A DNA stretch of 64,000 bases from Saturnia japonica. Lineage: Eukaryota > Arthropoda > Insecta > Lepidoptera > Saturniidae. Location: the NCBI GenBank assembly GCA_033032175.1, contig CM065311.1, forward strand, positions 4,209,190 to 4,273,189, in the 5' to 3' direction. The notes beneath the pieces are model-generated. The model was given only the letters and a program-made list of their open reading frames with translations. It ran no database searches and had not been told where the DNA came from. This document shows, piece after piece, positions 10,201 to 19,989 of the stretch; position 1 is the stretch's first letter, and each line of letters begins with the position of its first letter. The translations under genes and the position numbers were made by a program.

Positions 10201-10941
10201 CCTGAAGTAGTTCGTGCCTTAATTAAATTTTTCTCATTTTATGGCGTACCAAATAAGATCAGTGCTGATTCTGGTACTGAATTCAACAATACACTTTTAA
10301 AAGAAACATTACAATTTTATAAAATAGAATTACACATAAGCACTCCACATAATCCTAATTCTATGGGTTTAATTGAAAGATTCCATTCAACTATTTTAGA
10401 AATATATCGTATCGCTAAATATGAACATAAAATAACTGACGCGGCTAACGTTATGACTTATGCAATTATGTCATACAATCAAACCATTCACTCAACGACT
10501 GGTCTTACACCATTTGAAGTAGTTTTTGGACACACTGATTCTAATAGTACTTTTGAAGTAAACTTTAACAAACAATATACGCAACAATTAGTAAACGATC
10601 ATATGAAACGAACGAAATATCTTTATAAATATTTAACAGACAAAGTAATTGAAAATAAAGAAAAGATTAAAACAAAACGTGGTGGTGAAACATCATTTGA
10701 TATTCAAGAAGAGGACACTATATTTGTAAAAGGTGTTAATACAAGGCGAAGTAAAGATAAACCGCGTTATCAAAAAGCACAAGTATATGGTAAAATTGAC
10801 AGAAATATCTGTCCTGTAAAAATGAAAACTCGAAAAACAAACGTGCCTATTAAGGATATAAAACGACCTTCGCAGGTACCTCCTCGGGCTCCTGGCTCTG
10901 ATCATCAGGATTCACGCCCTTCAACTTCACAGAATCGATAA
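7177..10941 (+). CDS. pol: Errantivirus Pol polyprotein (protease, RT, RNase H, integrase)
   Basis: 1,254 residues in the -1 frame relative to gag; the listed ATG is only the first in that frame, and synthesis is expected by frameshifting. Domains in order: aspartic protease with DTG at 42-44; reverse transcriptase with 'TLDLASGYHQ' and catalytic YLDD at 455-458; RNase H starting at 'TTDAS' with Asp604; a linker rich in Ser/Thr (about 735-800); integrase with an HHCC zinc finger (H909, H915, C945, C948) and a DD35E triad (D978, D1031, E1067). All key residues are present and there is no stop, so it looks functional. The C-terminal codons overlap the env splice acceptor and signal-peptide region in another frame. 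Stop TAA at 10939-10941. Confidence 0.95.
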   Translation: MRKFSYKSLQERPPEIVHLNYDGINKLPHIYIPEIDARLMIDTGSTRSFISPAKADEYFSDYKYIDPFEVISTHGRSLHDEVIDIPLLESFKSPMNHKFYIYNVDGRYDGLIGSNLLKILNATIDMKNLILRTQNTEIPIIYSPPWEITLEPRTETRVKVPTNLINGEAIINFKNFGNEVRMPSAIVTCKDSFATTVMQNASQDSVTLTFNEPLNITSLNNNTCKINLSTGQQLNDFEIDELLTQNLSKLRLDHANQEEREAIEKLCFEYRDIFYCDKLPLTFSNQVKHRIRTKNEDPIFIRQYRLPPSQNDEIQKQVEKLLKDNVIQESFSPWSAPVHLVPKKMDASGEQKFRMVVDYRRINDITTDDKYPLPNINDLFDKLGKSTYFSTLDLASGYHQIEVDEQDRPKTAFTTPMGHFEFTRMPFGLKTAPATFQRAMDNVLRGLQGIHCLVYLDDIIIYSSSIQEHVEKLRKVFDRLKQTNLKVTLDKCEFFKKDVLYLGHKITKHGLQPNDDKIRAVLAFPLPRTSTEIKSFLGLIGYYRKFIKDFSKITQPLTSCLKKKNKIEINESYVQAFQKCKELLVNAPILQFPDFSKPFILTTDASNYALGAVLSQGSVGNEKPIAYASRTLNDAETRYSTIEKELLAIVWAVKHFRPYLYGRKFTIFTDHRPLAWLNSLKEPNSKLTRWKLRLAEFDFDIIYKNGKQNSNADALSRIKLNILKDDMSLRVNVSDTERSESPILISDSSETLTIPSDSDKTLTHPIRSPSSSTITACSLPETIHSAEDIDTNGIPIIEEAIDTKPNQILIFTWNRNQLSIKDLSHEKQKILEVHLPVNNTNLVKKFLLEYIKPKIKYFFYFESEIHRKQFTNAVIKLFKKDTVKIYECTKRVIYLGDEKEQRATILAYHQGKTSHRGIKETLMKLKRNYFWTNMDITVASVINSCETCKTLKYDRKPLKPELMLTQTQTKPFAEIFIDIFSIEGSYFLTIIDAFSKLGQAFEISNRSTPEVVRALIKFFSFYGVPNKISADSGTEFNNTLLKETLQFYKIELHISTPHNPNSMGLIERFHSTILEIYRIAKYEHKITDAANVMTYAIMSYNQTIHSTTGLTPFEVVFGHTDSNSTFEVNFNKQYTQQLVNDHMKRTKYLYKYLTDKVIENKEKIKTKRGGETSFDIQEEDTIFVKGVNTRRSKDKPRYQKAQVYGKIDRNICPVKMKTRKTNVPIKDIKRPSQVPPRAPGSDHQDSRPSTSQNR
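7183..7189 (+). promoter_or_regulatory. Probable -1 ribosomal frameshift site (A AAT TTT)
   Basis: A canonical X XXY YYZ heptamer lies in the gag-pol overlap, in register with gag codons (AAT at 7184). Slipping back one base enters exactly the pol frame. The downstream stimulator was not modelled. Confidence 0.8.
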
Positions 10942-12604
10942 AAATCCCGGTATAGTCCTTGTGAAACAAGGTCAAGCTAGTGTAAGTTATGATAAGTGGA
11001 CAATAATTAAGATTTTAGATTTAAGTCTGATACGTGAGGATTTAGAATTCAATATAAAAAGATATACTAAATTTAATCAATATTTAAAAACACATTTTGA
11101 TAATGAAACATCTAATGTTCAACTTTTTAATGTAAAGCTTCAAACGAATTATGTAATGAATATTAGTATTCAAAAATTAGAACAGTTATCTCCATCAACT
11201 AGAATTAAACGTGGACTTCTCAATCCTCTTGGATCTATTATTAAGCTTATAACTGGTAACTTAGATCATAATGATGCTTTAAGATATGAAAATATGATTG
11301 ATTCTCTAACGACACGCCAAAATACACTCATTAAAAAGGTAACCTTAATATCAGATATTTCTGAATCAATGATAAAGATAACAAATTTCACGAAGGACAA
11401 TTTCATTCGAATAGATAAAGAGTTACGAGAAATAAAAAAATTAATAAATCAAACTAATATTGATATAACTACCCATAATTTTATTAATGTTTATAATTTA
11501 TTTTTCCATAATTTTCAACTACTCTACATTCGGTTGAATGAAATTGAAACTTCTCTGGCATTCAGTAAATTAAAAATATTACACCAATCTCTTATAAACT
11601 CAAATGAATTATTAGAATTGTTAAAAAAGATAGAGAAATTCTACAAACTTGTGTATCCAGTAAGTTATGACAATTTAGTTAAAATAGAGCAATGTATAGA
11701 GCTTAAAGCTTATACAAAAGGAAGTCAAATAACATTCATTTTAGATATACCAATAATTAGAGATGAAATTTATACATACTACAGAGCAATTCCAATACCT
11801 ATGACCAATCCTTCTAATCATACCACCATCATTATTCCTAAATTTCCTTACCTATTAGTAAAAGGGTCTAAATTTGTCTCGCTCACTTTACCTTGTAATG
11901 AACTTCACGACGAAATGTTCCTGTGTCACGAGGATGATTCTCGAACAACTTCAGAAGACACTTGCATAACAGCATTAATTCAATTTTCTTCGAATACGAG
12001 TTCTTGTCATCCAGTACCAGTTGAAATCAAGACCATTAAGATACAACCAATTGGAAAAGAGAGATGGATTCTTCATAGTAACGCTGAGAATATATTATCA
12101 AAAATTTGTAACGACGAAATAACGAAAGAAAATATAGAAGGGACATACTTCCTCGTCCTAGATGACCATTGCGATGTTAAAATTGGTGAAATTACGCTAA
12201 AAGCTCACCATATTACTACGAGTAATTTGAAGATGTCAAAATTACCGATTATTAATCTTCCCGAAATAACAATTACTGAGCAACAATTGCAACGTGAACC
12301 CATCAATTTGGATAACAGTGAATTAATAAATCTTCAACATTTAAATAATCTTTTAAAAATCAGTGAAAGTGAACTAAAAACATCAAGTGAAAGAATTATT
12401 AATGTAAAAAGTGTTAGTGCCGGAACTTTATTGTTATATGTGATTATATTTCTATTAATTCTTGTATTCTTAGTATATAAGCTCAGTTTTTGTAAAAATT
12501 ATTGCTATCGAAATAATCATAGTGATAATCATCCCTCTGATAATTTCGAACTTGAGGGGGGAGGAGTTATGCAGTCTGTACCCTCTCTTATTACGTCTTG
12601 TTAA
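10876..12604 (+). CDS. env: Errantivirus Env glycoprotein, exon 2
   Basis: Main env exon. The frame is open upstream of the first possible start at 10961 (a GTG). The proposed acceptor (TTCGCAG|G at 10875/10876) brings in codons 10877-10960, which encode a hydrophobic signal peptide hidden in the end of pol. Counting from 10961, a furin-type RIKR site ends at residue 84 (cleavage after nucleotide 11212) and is followed by a Gly/Leu/Ile-rich fusion-peptide-like segment, as in baculovirus F-type proteins. There is a transmembrane helix at about 488-508 and a tail of about 39 residues. Env mediates membrane fusion and entry. The last 13 codons lie inside the 3' LTR. Confidence 0.85.
12554..12564 (+). 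other. Polypurine tract
   Basis: GAGGGGGGAGG directly before the 3' LTR; primer for plus-strand synthesis. It is also read as env codons for Glu and three Gly. Confidence 0.85.
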
Positions 12605-12871
12605 TTGGTACATACGTTAGAAATGCTGATGTTACGTTTTTAACCCATATTATGTCTGCAAACTACTGATAGACACCTGGTGTTTTGACTGAATGTATTG
12701 CGACATATTTCTCATTATTTCATAGTAAACAGCCCCACTTTGTGTTTATAGAATAAGAGTTTATAAAAGAGACATTTGTAACAAATAAAAGCATTCTTAA
12801 TAAAGCTTCTTGAGAATCAGTCTTGTCTTAGACTTTTTAAAAACCCTCGGCAGTGCTCCCGAAATTTAACT
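12565..12871 (+). repeat. 3' LTR of the errantivirus
   Basis: 307 bp; no difference from the 5' LTR was seen on reading both copies side by side. It is followed by the target duplication ATAT (12872-12875). Its first 40 bases carry the end of env. Confidence 0.93.
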
Positions 12872-12875
12872 ATAT

Positions 12876-13854
12876 AAATATTTATTTTTAATTTCAGATT
12901 GCAAGAAAAAGATCTTGCTCTATATAAATAAGTCGGTGCTTCTAAATGTACACGTATTTTTTCCTCATTTTGGTGATAAATGTGTTTGTGTATTGTGAAG
13001 GCTACAACAGATCAGGAATATGAGATGATTTTTTTTTCGTCTGTTTGTTTATATGTTTGGATTTAACTCAAAAACGGGTCGAGTCAAGCCGCTTGACCGA
13101 TTTTTATAAACATTTGTATACGGGTAGTTCAAGTTACTCATTCATTAAAAGAATTAGAAATAATACTTGTAGAAATCAAAAAAGTAAATTTTAATCCTAT
13201 ATAAACCGATTTTAAAGACATTTTGTATAAAGGAAACTAAACGACTAATACACCCACACGTAGGAGATTAGTTTTTATTTTTCAAAACAATAAAATTATT
13301 TTTGTCTATTCTGATCAAAGCGCACCGCGACCGCGAATACAAAATGGAAGCTAGGTACTTACGGAGAAAACACCCACTACACCTGTGTTTTCTGACAACA
13401 TTATTGTAGGTAACTACTGAGTTTAATAATAATACCGCGTATCAGTATACGTGCTTTTGTAAGCGACACAGATAAGGGTTTTTTTTTGTAAAAGTGTTTT
13501 GCCTTAAAGTATTTTGTATATTGCGTCTTGCGTCTGCTTCTAATAATAAAAAATTACTGCATGTACCTAATAGGTAGTTCGTTTATAATGAAAATTCACA
13601 AGTTACTGTGGTTTTTAAGTGTCTATGTGTCTAATGGTCTAATTTTAGAAACAAAATTGCGATTATAATGTTAATTTTACGGCCGAAGTAATAATTCTTT
13701 ACTCGTGAATTTTGTCAGTAGGTATAATACCTAATACTGCTGTTCTCTCTCTTGTAGAAGTTCTTACCGTAAAACCACAGGTAATACTGTAAACTTAGGA
13801 TTTCCTAACCTATGGATGATTTAGAATCATATAGGATTTTCAAAACTATGACAA
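12876..13854. other. Non-coding stretch with old repeat
   Basis: About 13040-13240 has the wording of a common lepidopteran repeat (acts of 'AACTCAAAAACGGGTC' and 'CTTGACCGATTTTTATAAAC'). No coding region is seen. Confidence 0.4.
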
Positions 13855-13965
13855 TTGTGGAATTGGCTCGGCGATATTACGTCCAGATTTCTACGCACTG
13901 TTGTAATGTACGGTGGTCGATGGTTCGAGTCCCGCTGATTCGGGATTTTTTATATCGGTTTGTGT
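13855..13965 (+). repeat. tRNA-related SINE fragment
   Basis: It contains a perfect Pol III B box (GGTTCGAGTCC at about 13923-13933) and a plausible but poor A box about 55 bases upstream. It is not a tRNA gene, because no cloverleaf forms around it. Confidence 0.45.
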
Positions 13966-14810
13966 TAATATAATTATAGAAAGTCCAGACGCCCGTTGAT
14001 TTTATACTTTCTTAAAAATAAATGTGTATTATAAAATTTCCTTTAAAATATATATGAGCTTTATTAGAAATAATTGTAATTACGGAAAACACAAATTTGA
14101 ATCATGAACGTTCTAAATTATGTTTCTATGCGTCGCGGCGTCGAAATCGCGTCGCGCTATGAACAGAGAAGCGAAGCAGAACTGAATAAAACAACAGTCA
14201 GTCACCAGACACAAATAAATTTGAGTATTTTTTGCAAAATAAAAATGGTTCTTCGTGTTTATTATTTTAATTATGGCTTGTATATTTCAATCGTTTTTGT
14301 TAATTTTATTTAAGTTAGGATTTAGGAGTGATTGCACGGTTCATGGAATAGTGTTCCGAACGTACTAAGCAACGTACATTACTCGTACAGTATGCACAGA
14401 AAGAACTTGTTCAAGCTAATGCATATAAGTAGAGTGAAGATTTAATATCATAACTAAAAACATAAAAAGTATTTCAGTTGACATGACACCAAGATCATCT
14501 ACCGAAAGTGTACCTATTTTTACACATATTTTACCATAAAATATAATAGTATAAGACTAAATATTTCACTTCGGCGCTAACATTGTGACAGTGTACATAT
14601 ATTATTACATACCTTATATCTGTATACCAAGTAAATGGGAAATTTAACTTGTATACAAGGTAGATAGACATAAATAAAAATCAAATTATATAGTATTATA
14701 GGTAGGTATTTTGTGCCTTCTTCAGTTCAGTTTCATTGTACGTTTATTCGCTAATCCGTGACTGGATAGGAAATCTAATTAACTCCGTTAACATACTAAC
14801 ATGTGGGCGA
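13966..14810. other. Non-coding stretch, nothing recognised
   Basis: AT-rich. A 69-codon frame at 14104-14313 has no features and no recognisable relatives; it is not called. Confidence 0.4.
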
Positions 14811-14960
14811 CTGAGCTTTGCTCGGTATCTTATAAAAAAGAAAAATGCCTTTTAGTTAATTAAACTTGGAATGTCAAACATTATCTAAATACAAAATTTC
14901 ATCCAAATCGTTGGAGCAAGATTTGCTCAATAGTATAAGATTAAGTGCTTATCAACAAAA
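14811..14960 (+). repeat. Repeat family B, copy 1
   Basis: It shares the order 'GAGCT..GCTCGGT', 'AACATTATCTAAATACAAA' and 'CATCCAAATCGTTGGAGC' with copies at 18664-18850 and 41087-41260. All three are in the same orientation. It is the tail of an unidentified retroelement or SINE. Confidence 0.65.
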
Positions 14961-15109
14961 TAATATTTATGATATTGTTAGATATTTTAGGTGTTTATGG
15001 CTACCCTCGTCAAGAAGTTGGGGTATATTCAATTGGATATACACAACTACCCTACTGCTCGAACCGAGTGAAAGGGTATATAAGGCGCAGAACATATGCA
15101 CGCTGAAAT

Positions 15110-15175
15110 CCAAGTCCGGTGAAGCTGTAAAAGCCGTCAGAGGCTCCAGACTAACAGTATAGTCAGTCAAAAAAA
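15110..15175 (+). repeat. Family A retroposon, 5'-truncated, with 14-bp target duplication
   Basis: A 66-bp copy ending in an A-rich tail and flanked by ATGCACGCTGAAAT at 15096-15109 and 15176-15189. The duplication proves the element ends and LINE-type insertion. Confidence 0.85.
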
Positions 15176-15189
15176 ATGCACGCTGAAAT

Positions 15190-15515
15190 AGTGTCGCTTG
15201 AACCGTCGTAACGTGAAGTCCTCTTGTGTCCTGGTGTGGCTTGGTGCAACCTACTACGTCGGAATCCGAAGAGAGAGACAGTCTTGCTTGATTGCTGGAT
15301 CGATGGAACCTACTTACTGTGTCGGGAATCTGGACCCTAGACCCTGAGAGGGTCATTCTCTATCTCGAGCTGCCGATCCGGGTAGACGTTCGGATCAGTT
15401 CCAATTTAGTCAGGGAGGCGAGGTTCGGAGTGGGTATAGGTGAGATGACGCCCACGAGACCGACTTGTATTTTCGTTCATTTTTAAGAAATAAAAATTTA
15501 TTATTATTATCGATA
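15190..15515 (+). repeat. Unidentified GC-richer sequence ending in AATAAA and a TTA microsatellite
   Basis: From about 15190 to 15480 the sequence is clearly GC-richer than its surroundings and ends in an AATAAA-type motif plus (TTA)n at 15498-15510. It has the look of a retroelement 3' end. Short frames on both strands are featureless. Confidence 0.4.
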
Positions 15516-15649
15516 TTCGGGTTGGACAAATCACAACGATGCCTGCCATGTAGAGATTTTTTATTTATTATTAGATTATATGTTCGTCTCTTCGTATTTT
15601 TGAATATCTAAAAATACATAAATTTTTAAACGATTATTTAATGGTAGGG

Positions 15650-17050
15650 GTAAAATTATGAAATTACCGTTTTTTAAAGGTAAAAAAAATCAAACATTTT
15701 TTTTAGTGAAAAGTATTTATTTAATAAGTCGTAGTGATTGCAATTATTGTCCATGCACTTTTGCGACTTTAATGGATGTTCACGAATGCTTCCGCTAATG
15801 GAATCCTGGAGACGGGAATCGATTATCGATTAACTCTTTCAAGGCGCTTTTAACCACTTCATCGGATTTGAAATTTGTCCACTGTGACGTAGTACATAAC
15901 TCCTGTAGTTGATGGTCGTTGTGCGAGCGTTGGCGTACCTATACCTAAGTACCTATTGGTTATTTAGCAGTGAACTTGTCCACCATTATTTCATCACAGT
16001 ACACCTCTTCAATAATTGTTTTACCAGATCTCAAGATGTAATGAATAATGCCAGTACAGGCCCACCATACACACACATAGATTCTATTACCTCAATTTGC
16101 GTTTAGGACATGGTTTGGCTGCCTGCTCCGTGTCAATCCGAGAATCGTCTCATTTGAATGCCTATTCAACAAGTTAAAGCAAGCTTCGATGCGATTTTGT
16201 TGTTGTTCAGTAAGTACAAATGAAAGGTACCCATTTTTTCTTGGCTTTTTTATCTTTCCAATTTGCCTTAAACGAAGCTGTTCATGTGACACTATTTTTA
16301 ATCTGTGCTCCAGTTGTGTCGGTGTTTAGAGGCTTGGGGGCGCGCACTTAAAAAAAAAAAACGGTTTTACGACGTCGGACTGGTCGGAGCGTTCTGAGCC
16401 TTATAATCATTTTTCCAAGTTTACCAAAGTACTGTGATTGCCTCAGCTTGTTCGTGGTGGAACTGTTTTGTGTACATAATCAGATACAATAATTCGGACA
16501 ACGGCGGCAGCTACAGTGAAGTGTGGATTTGCACCCGGTCACGGACACAACATCAACGGCGATCCCCAGGTAAGTCGGCACTGTTCAGCCGGGCTCAGTT
16601 ATTTTTGGTGGGCCTGAACACCTACCGATTCGATAAGATATAGGAAGTCCCGTGACCGGCGAGTTACAAGGATATCGAAGGCTTTAATTCGCCGTTCTTA
16701 GTACACGGCCCCCACAGAAGCAGTATTGTTTTATCACTTACGTTGAAGGCTGCTGCTTATTCCAACGTGGTTTGAGGTGAATCCGCTGTCACTACGGCTT
16801 TCAATTCATCGTTGTCGACTTTCGTTTCCGGTTGGCCACAGGACACATTGTTCAGATCAAAATTTTTAAAACGGAAGTGATTAAACCAAAAACGTATCGT
16901 ACGTTCAACTGCAGTTCCTACTACCTAGTCCATACATGCCTTTGATATTACGTTCCGTCTGTGCTGCGTTGGTGCGACGACGGAACTCGTGTTAGAAAAT
17001 AATGCGAATTTAGATTTTTCCAAGGTCACAGAAAAAGCGACATCAAAAAA
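15650..17050 (-). pseudogene. mariner transposase (cecropia-like), heavily decayed and interrupted
   Basis: The minus strand carries mariner pieces in the right order. 16740-17000 is the N-terminal HTH region, including 'ADSPQTTLE'. 16140-16292 holds 'LRQIGKIKKPRK' and 'LTEQQQNRIEACFNLLNRHSNE'. 15980-16080 reads 'HYILRSGKTIIEEVYCDEI' across frames. 15730-15880 is the C-terminus ('FKSDEVVKSALKELID'). It has frameshifts, stops and an internal deletion, and about 435 bp of unrelated sequence sits between the first and second pieces. Terminal repeats are too worn to place. The ends are estimates. Confidence 0.65.
16298..16733. other. Unidentified insert within the mariner remnant, with a perfect splice donor
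   Basis: This segment separates two adjacent parts of the mariner HTH region. It is GC-richer, has a 12-A run near 16350 and contains CCCCAG|GTAAGT at 16569/16570, an ideal donor. A possible 4-bp duplication CACT flanks it. No coding region or family was recognised. It could be a worn solo LTR or a retroposed exon. Confidence 0.4.
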
Positions 17051-17855
17051 AAATTATAATAAAAAAGTGAGAATATAAAACACCTGATTTTTTAAAAGAA
17101 GTGTCATAGCTATATTATAAAACTAGGGGTGTGCCTGCGGCTCCGTACGCGTTTTTACTACGCAGTAGTTATTTAATTCTTGTAATTTAATTTTTTACTC
17201 TGATTATTCACAATTCTATAATCTATCAATAAAGAAATGATATACATATATCTACTTCCACTAAATTTTACGATTCCTTAATTTTATTCACTATTCTTTA
17301 TAGCCGTTCAATTTATTATGGAATGACGTAGGCTAGTAACAAAATTAGATCAGAATCAGAAAACATTTGATGAAAATTAAACTTTTTGAAATTATTATTT
17401 TTGCGATTTCTATATATATAGATATTGAAAATCGTTATAGTCTTAGCCCATCAATTATTACGGGATAACTTATGTTTCCCGTGTGCAAAATTTCATCAAA
17501 ATCGGTTAAGACTTTTCTTTTACGATTACTAAATGTATTATATATTGAAAATTCTAATAGCCTGTCAATTGACCAATGACATAAGATTCCCGTGTACAAA
17601 ATTTCTCAAGAATCACTTATGCCGTTTTTTTAGTTAAATCCGGACATACAGACAGTCAAAAATTTTGTGTAATGGTCAGTTTCGTTCATAAATCATGGTT
17701 ATCAGGCAATTTGGACAAAAAATCAACTGTACAGACAACTACAGATTTATTAATATCTGTTTGCAATTTTAAGTAGAATGAAAGATATCGATATTTACGC
17801 TAGGCAATACTAAAAATCGGCAAATTTATACATAAGAGGCCATCCATAAACTACG
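17051..17855 (+). repeat. Old dispersed repeats
   Basis: About 17110-17660 contains tandem-like variants of 'AAAATTTCATCAAAATCGGTTA' and 'TTCCCGTGTGCAAAATTT', typical of worn lepidopteran LINE/SINE 3' ends. There is no coding region. Confidence 0.45.
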
Positions 17856-17859
17856 TCAC

Positions 17860-17960
17860 ACGAATTTCATGATTTTTTGACCCCTCCCCCGTCCTTGTCA
17901 CAGCTGGTCACATTTGTGAGACCCCCCCCCCTTTACCTAGTGTGATGTCACATATTTTGC
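17860..17960. repeat. GTCACA/C-rich dispersed repeat
   Basis: 'GGCCATCCATAAACTACGTC', C runs (nine or more) and 'GTGATGTCACA' are arranged as in a repeat known from many insect genomes (recognised by wording only). Confidence 0.5.
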
Positions 17961-18663
17961 AATTCTTTAATTAGAAATTTATGAAATTAAAACAGCGGTG
18001 TTCGGAAATTATAGTAATTACCATTTAAATTATTTTTCAATAAAATGGACATTAAATCAAACAAAGGTATAAAAATTAACAAAACATAAAAATTTATTTC
18101 TAAGAAACAATGGTGTACTTACATTGTCAATAATATTCTTAAAATTGGTAACTTATTTTTCTATGAACAATAAAGGTAATAAGTTTCAAATAATCGAGTT
18201 GTAAAAGTTGTTAAATAAAACATTGCTATGTTCGAGATACAGAAGTTCAATTTAATATTTTCTCTGATTAATTAGTTCTGGTAATTCCTAGAAAATTGCC
18301 AGGTGTAATTAACTAGACCAGAATTTCAATCATCTAAACCTGGAGATATTTCTATGACGAATAAAATAACGCTTTATAAACCCTTGTTTAGGCACAGAGA
18401 TTCAACATAACCCATCCATTGCTACCTGGGGCGGTGTTTGAGGGATAGTTACATAAGGAGATATTTCCTACTTAAAAAATATAACCTACTCTATGTACCT
18501 GGCACCTACAGGTTGATCAATTAAATTAACTTGTTATGATATAATAGTTGCCTTTGGTACTTTGGTATGATCAGACTAGACATTGTAATGTATAATAAGG
18601 TATTGAAGGATACGTCCACTGATAAGCCGGCTTGTCAGTTCACATTAATTGCATGCTTTTTAC
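17961..18663. other. Non-coding stretch, nothing recognised
   Basis: AT-rich, no open frame of note, no repeat recognised. Confidence 0.4.
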
Positions 18664-18850
18664 GGGAGATCGAGCTGCGCTCGGTTTCTTACAAGAATGA
18701 AGAAGAAAAACCCCTATCTAGGTAAACTTAGAATGTAAAACATTATATAAATACAAGGGTTAATCCAAATCGTTGGAGCCGTTTCCGAGAAACCAGTTAT
18801 ATCAAATACATTACAATTGCTCACTTAATAAATAGTATTAGATAGATAAA
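18664..18850 (+). repeat. Repeat family B, copy 2
   Basis: The longest copy. It starts 'CGGGAGATCGAGCTGCGCTC' and ends 'TTGCTCACTTAATAAATAGT' followed by a GATA-like run. It aligns with 14811-14960 and 41087-41260. Confidence 0.7.
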
Positions 18851-19985
18851 CATTATTTTTATGCTAAGATTCCTGGATACTAGAGTTATGCTACTGGGAC
18901 TGGTGTATGTATGTGAATTGCATTAAATACTGTAAATTCACCGACTTTTTACTTTAACAGTCAAACAACTTAAGTCACGAAGGTCGTTTTTATCCATAAC
19001 TTATGTACTATGTCACATACAACGTGACCGTGGATGATAAGAGTAAAAAAAACTCGCTTTCATTGATAAATGCTGCTTGCGTAAACCTTGTTTTCAATAG
19101 CACAGTTGATAAGCAGTTTAATGAGGCGGCGCGCGCGTATACGTCCACATAAAGAGAAATAAATCCTATTTAAAAATTATTTTTAAAAATACGACGTAAC
19201 AGCAGACTGAGAAAGGTCGAACATAGCACCTGTATCAATGTTGAGGAAATATTGTGACCTAATACGACAGCAATACGAGAAATATTTACACGGTTCACTA
19301 ACATATTATGCATCTGTTATTTTTATTATTTACTAGCAGTTACCTGCGACTTCGTCCGTGTGGACTTTAGATTATTAACACTATCTTTATTTACCCTCTT
19401 AGGTATTTGGTATTTTTAAAGCTGTTTCAGTCGCGTGGTCTTCAGTTTTTCAGATTTCCCAGAATTTGTAAAAGCAAAAAGTTCTCATGTATTTATCTAT
19501 CTTTTTAATAATAATAGATTTATTTATTTGACCTCACATTTAGCATGTTATATATATCTATACACGGCAGAAACGATCTTACTTTTAAAACTGCTCTTTG
19601 AGCACACTCTAATTTTATTAATGTGGTTTTAACGGCCCCATCCCAGGATGTGATGCATTAAGCAATAATTGACTGACAAATAGCAAAATACACAGATTTT
19701 AGGAATGTTGAGTCTCCAATGTGTCGTAAATTTTTAAACATATATGTAAGTTTAGAAGTAAGAATTTCAATATGGAACTGGAAAGTAAAAGTATTGTCTA
19801 TTATTATACCGAAATATTTTATAGTGGTATTTTATGGTAATAAGAAAATAGAAAGTAGAAGGTAGCAGAAAGAAGTTACTGTTTAATTCACTCAACTTTC
19901 AGCCTCTGATCTTGGACTTTATTAATTGTGATCGCGTAACATAGGCTCACTGGAAATTGGACTCGTTTAAAACTAAACGGAAAAA
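18851..19985. other. Non-coding stretch with old repeat tails
   Basis: About 19330-19370 carries 'ACCTGCGACTTCGTCCGTGT', a common lepidopteran repeat phrase. Otherwise featureless. Confidence 0.4.
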
Positions 19986-19989
19986 TGTT

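Larger units (their letters stand above)
5038..12871 (+). mobile_element. Intact errantivirus (insect endogenous retrovirus, Ty3/gypsy superfamily)
   Basis: A complete 7,834-bp provirus. It has two 307-bp LTRs that appear identical by eye, with AGTT...AACT ends, flanked by the 4-bp duplication ATAT (5034-5037 and 12872-12875). It contains a tRNA-Ser primer site, a long leader, three open frames (gag, pol, env) without internal stops, and a polypurine tract. AGTT/AACT termini, 4-bp ATAT targets and an F-like env are hallmarks of the errantiviruses (gypsy, TED, ZAM group). Identical LTRs imply a very recent insertion. Whether it is active cannot be told from sequence alone. Confidence 0.93.

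Noticed and set aside
14104..14313. 69-codon frame as a small gene
   Set aside because: No domain, signal or splice context; frames of this size are expected by chance in this composition.
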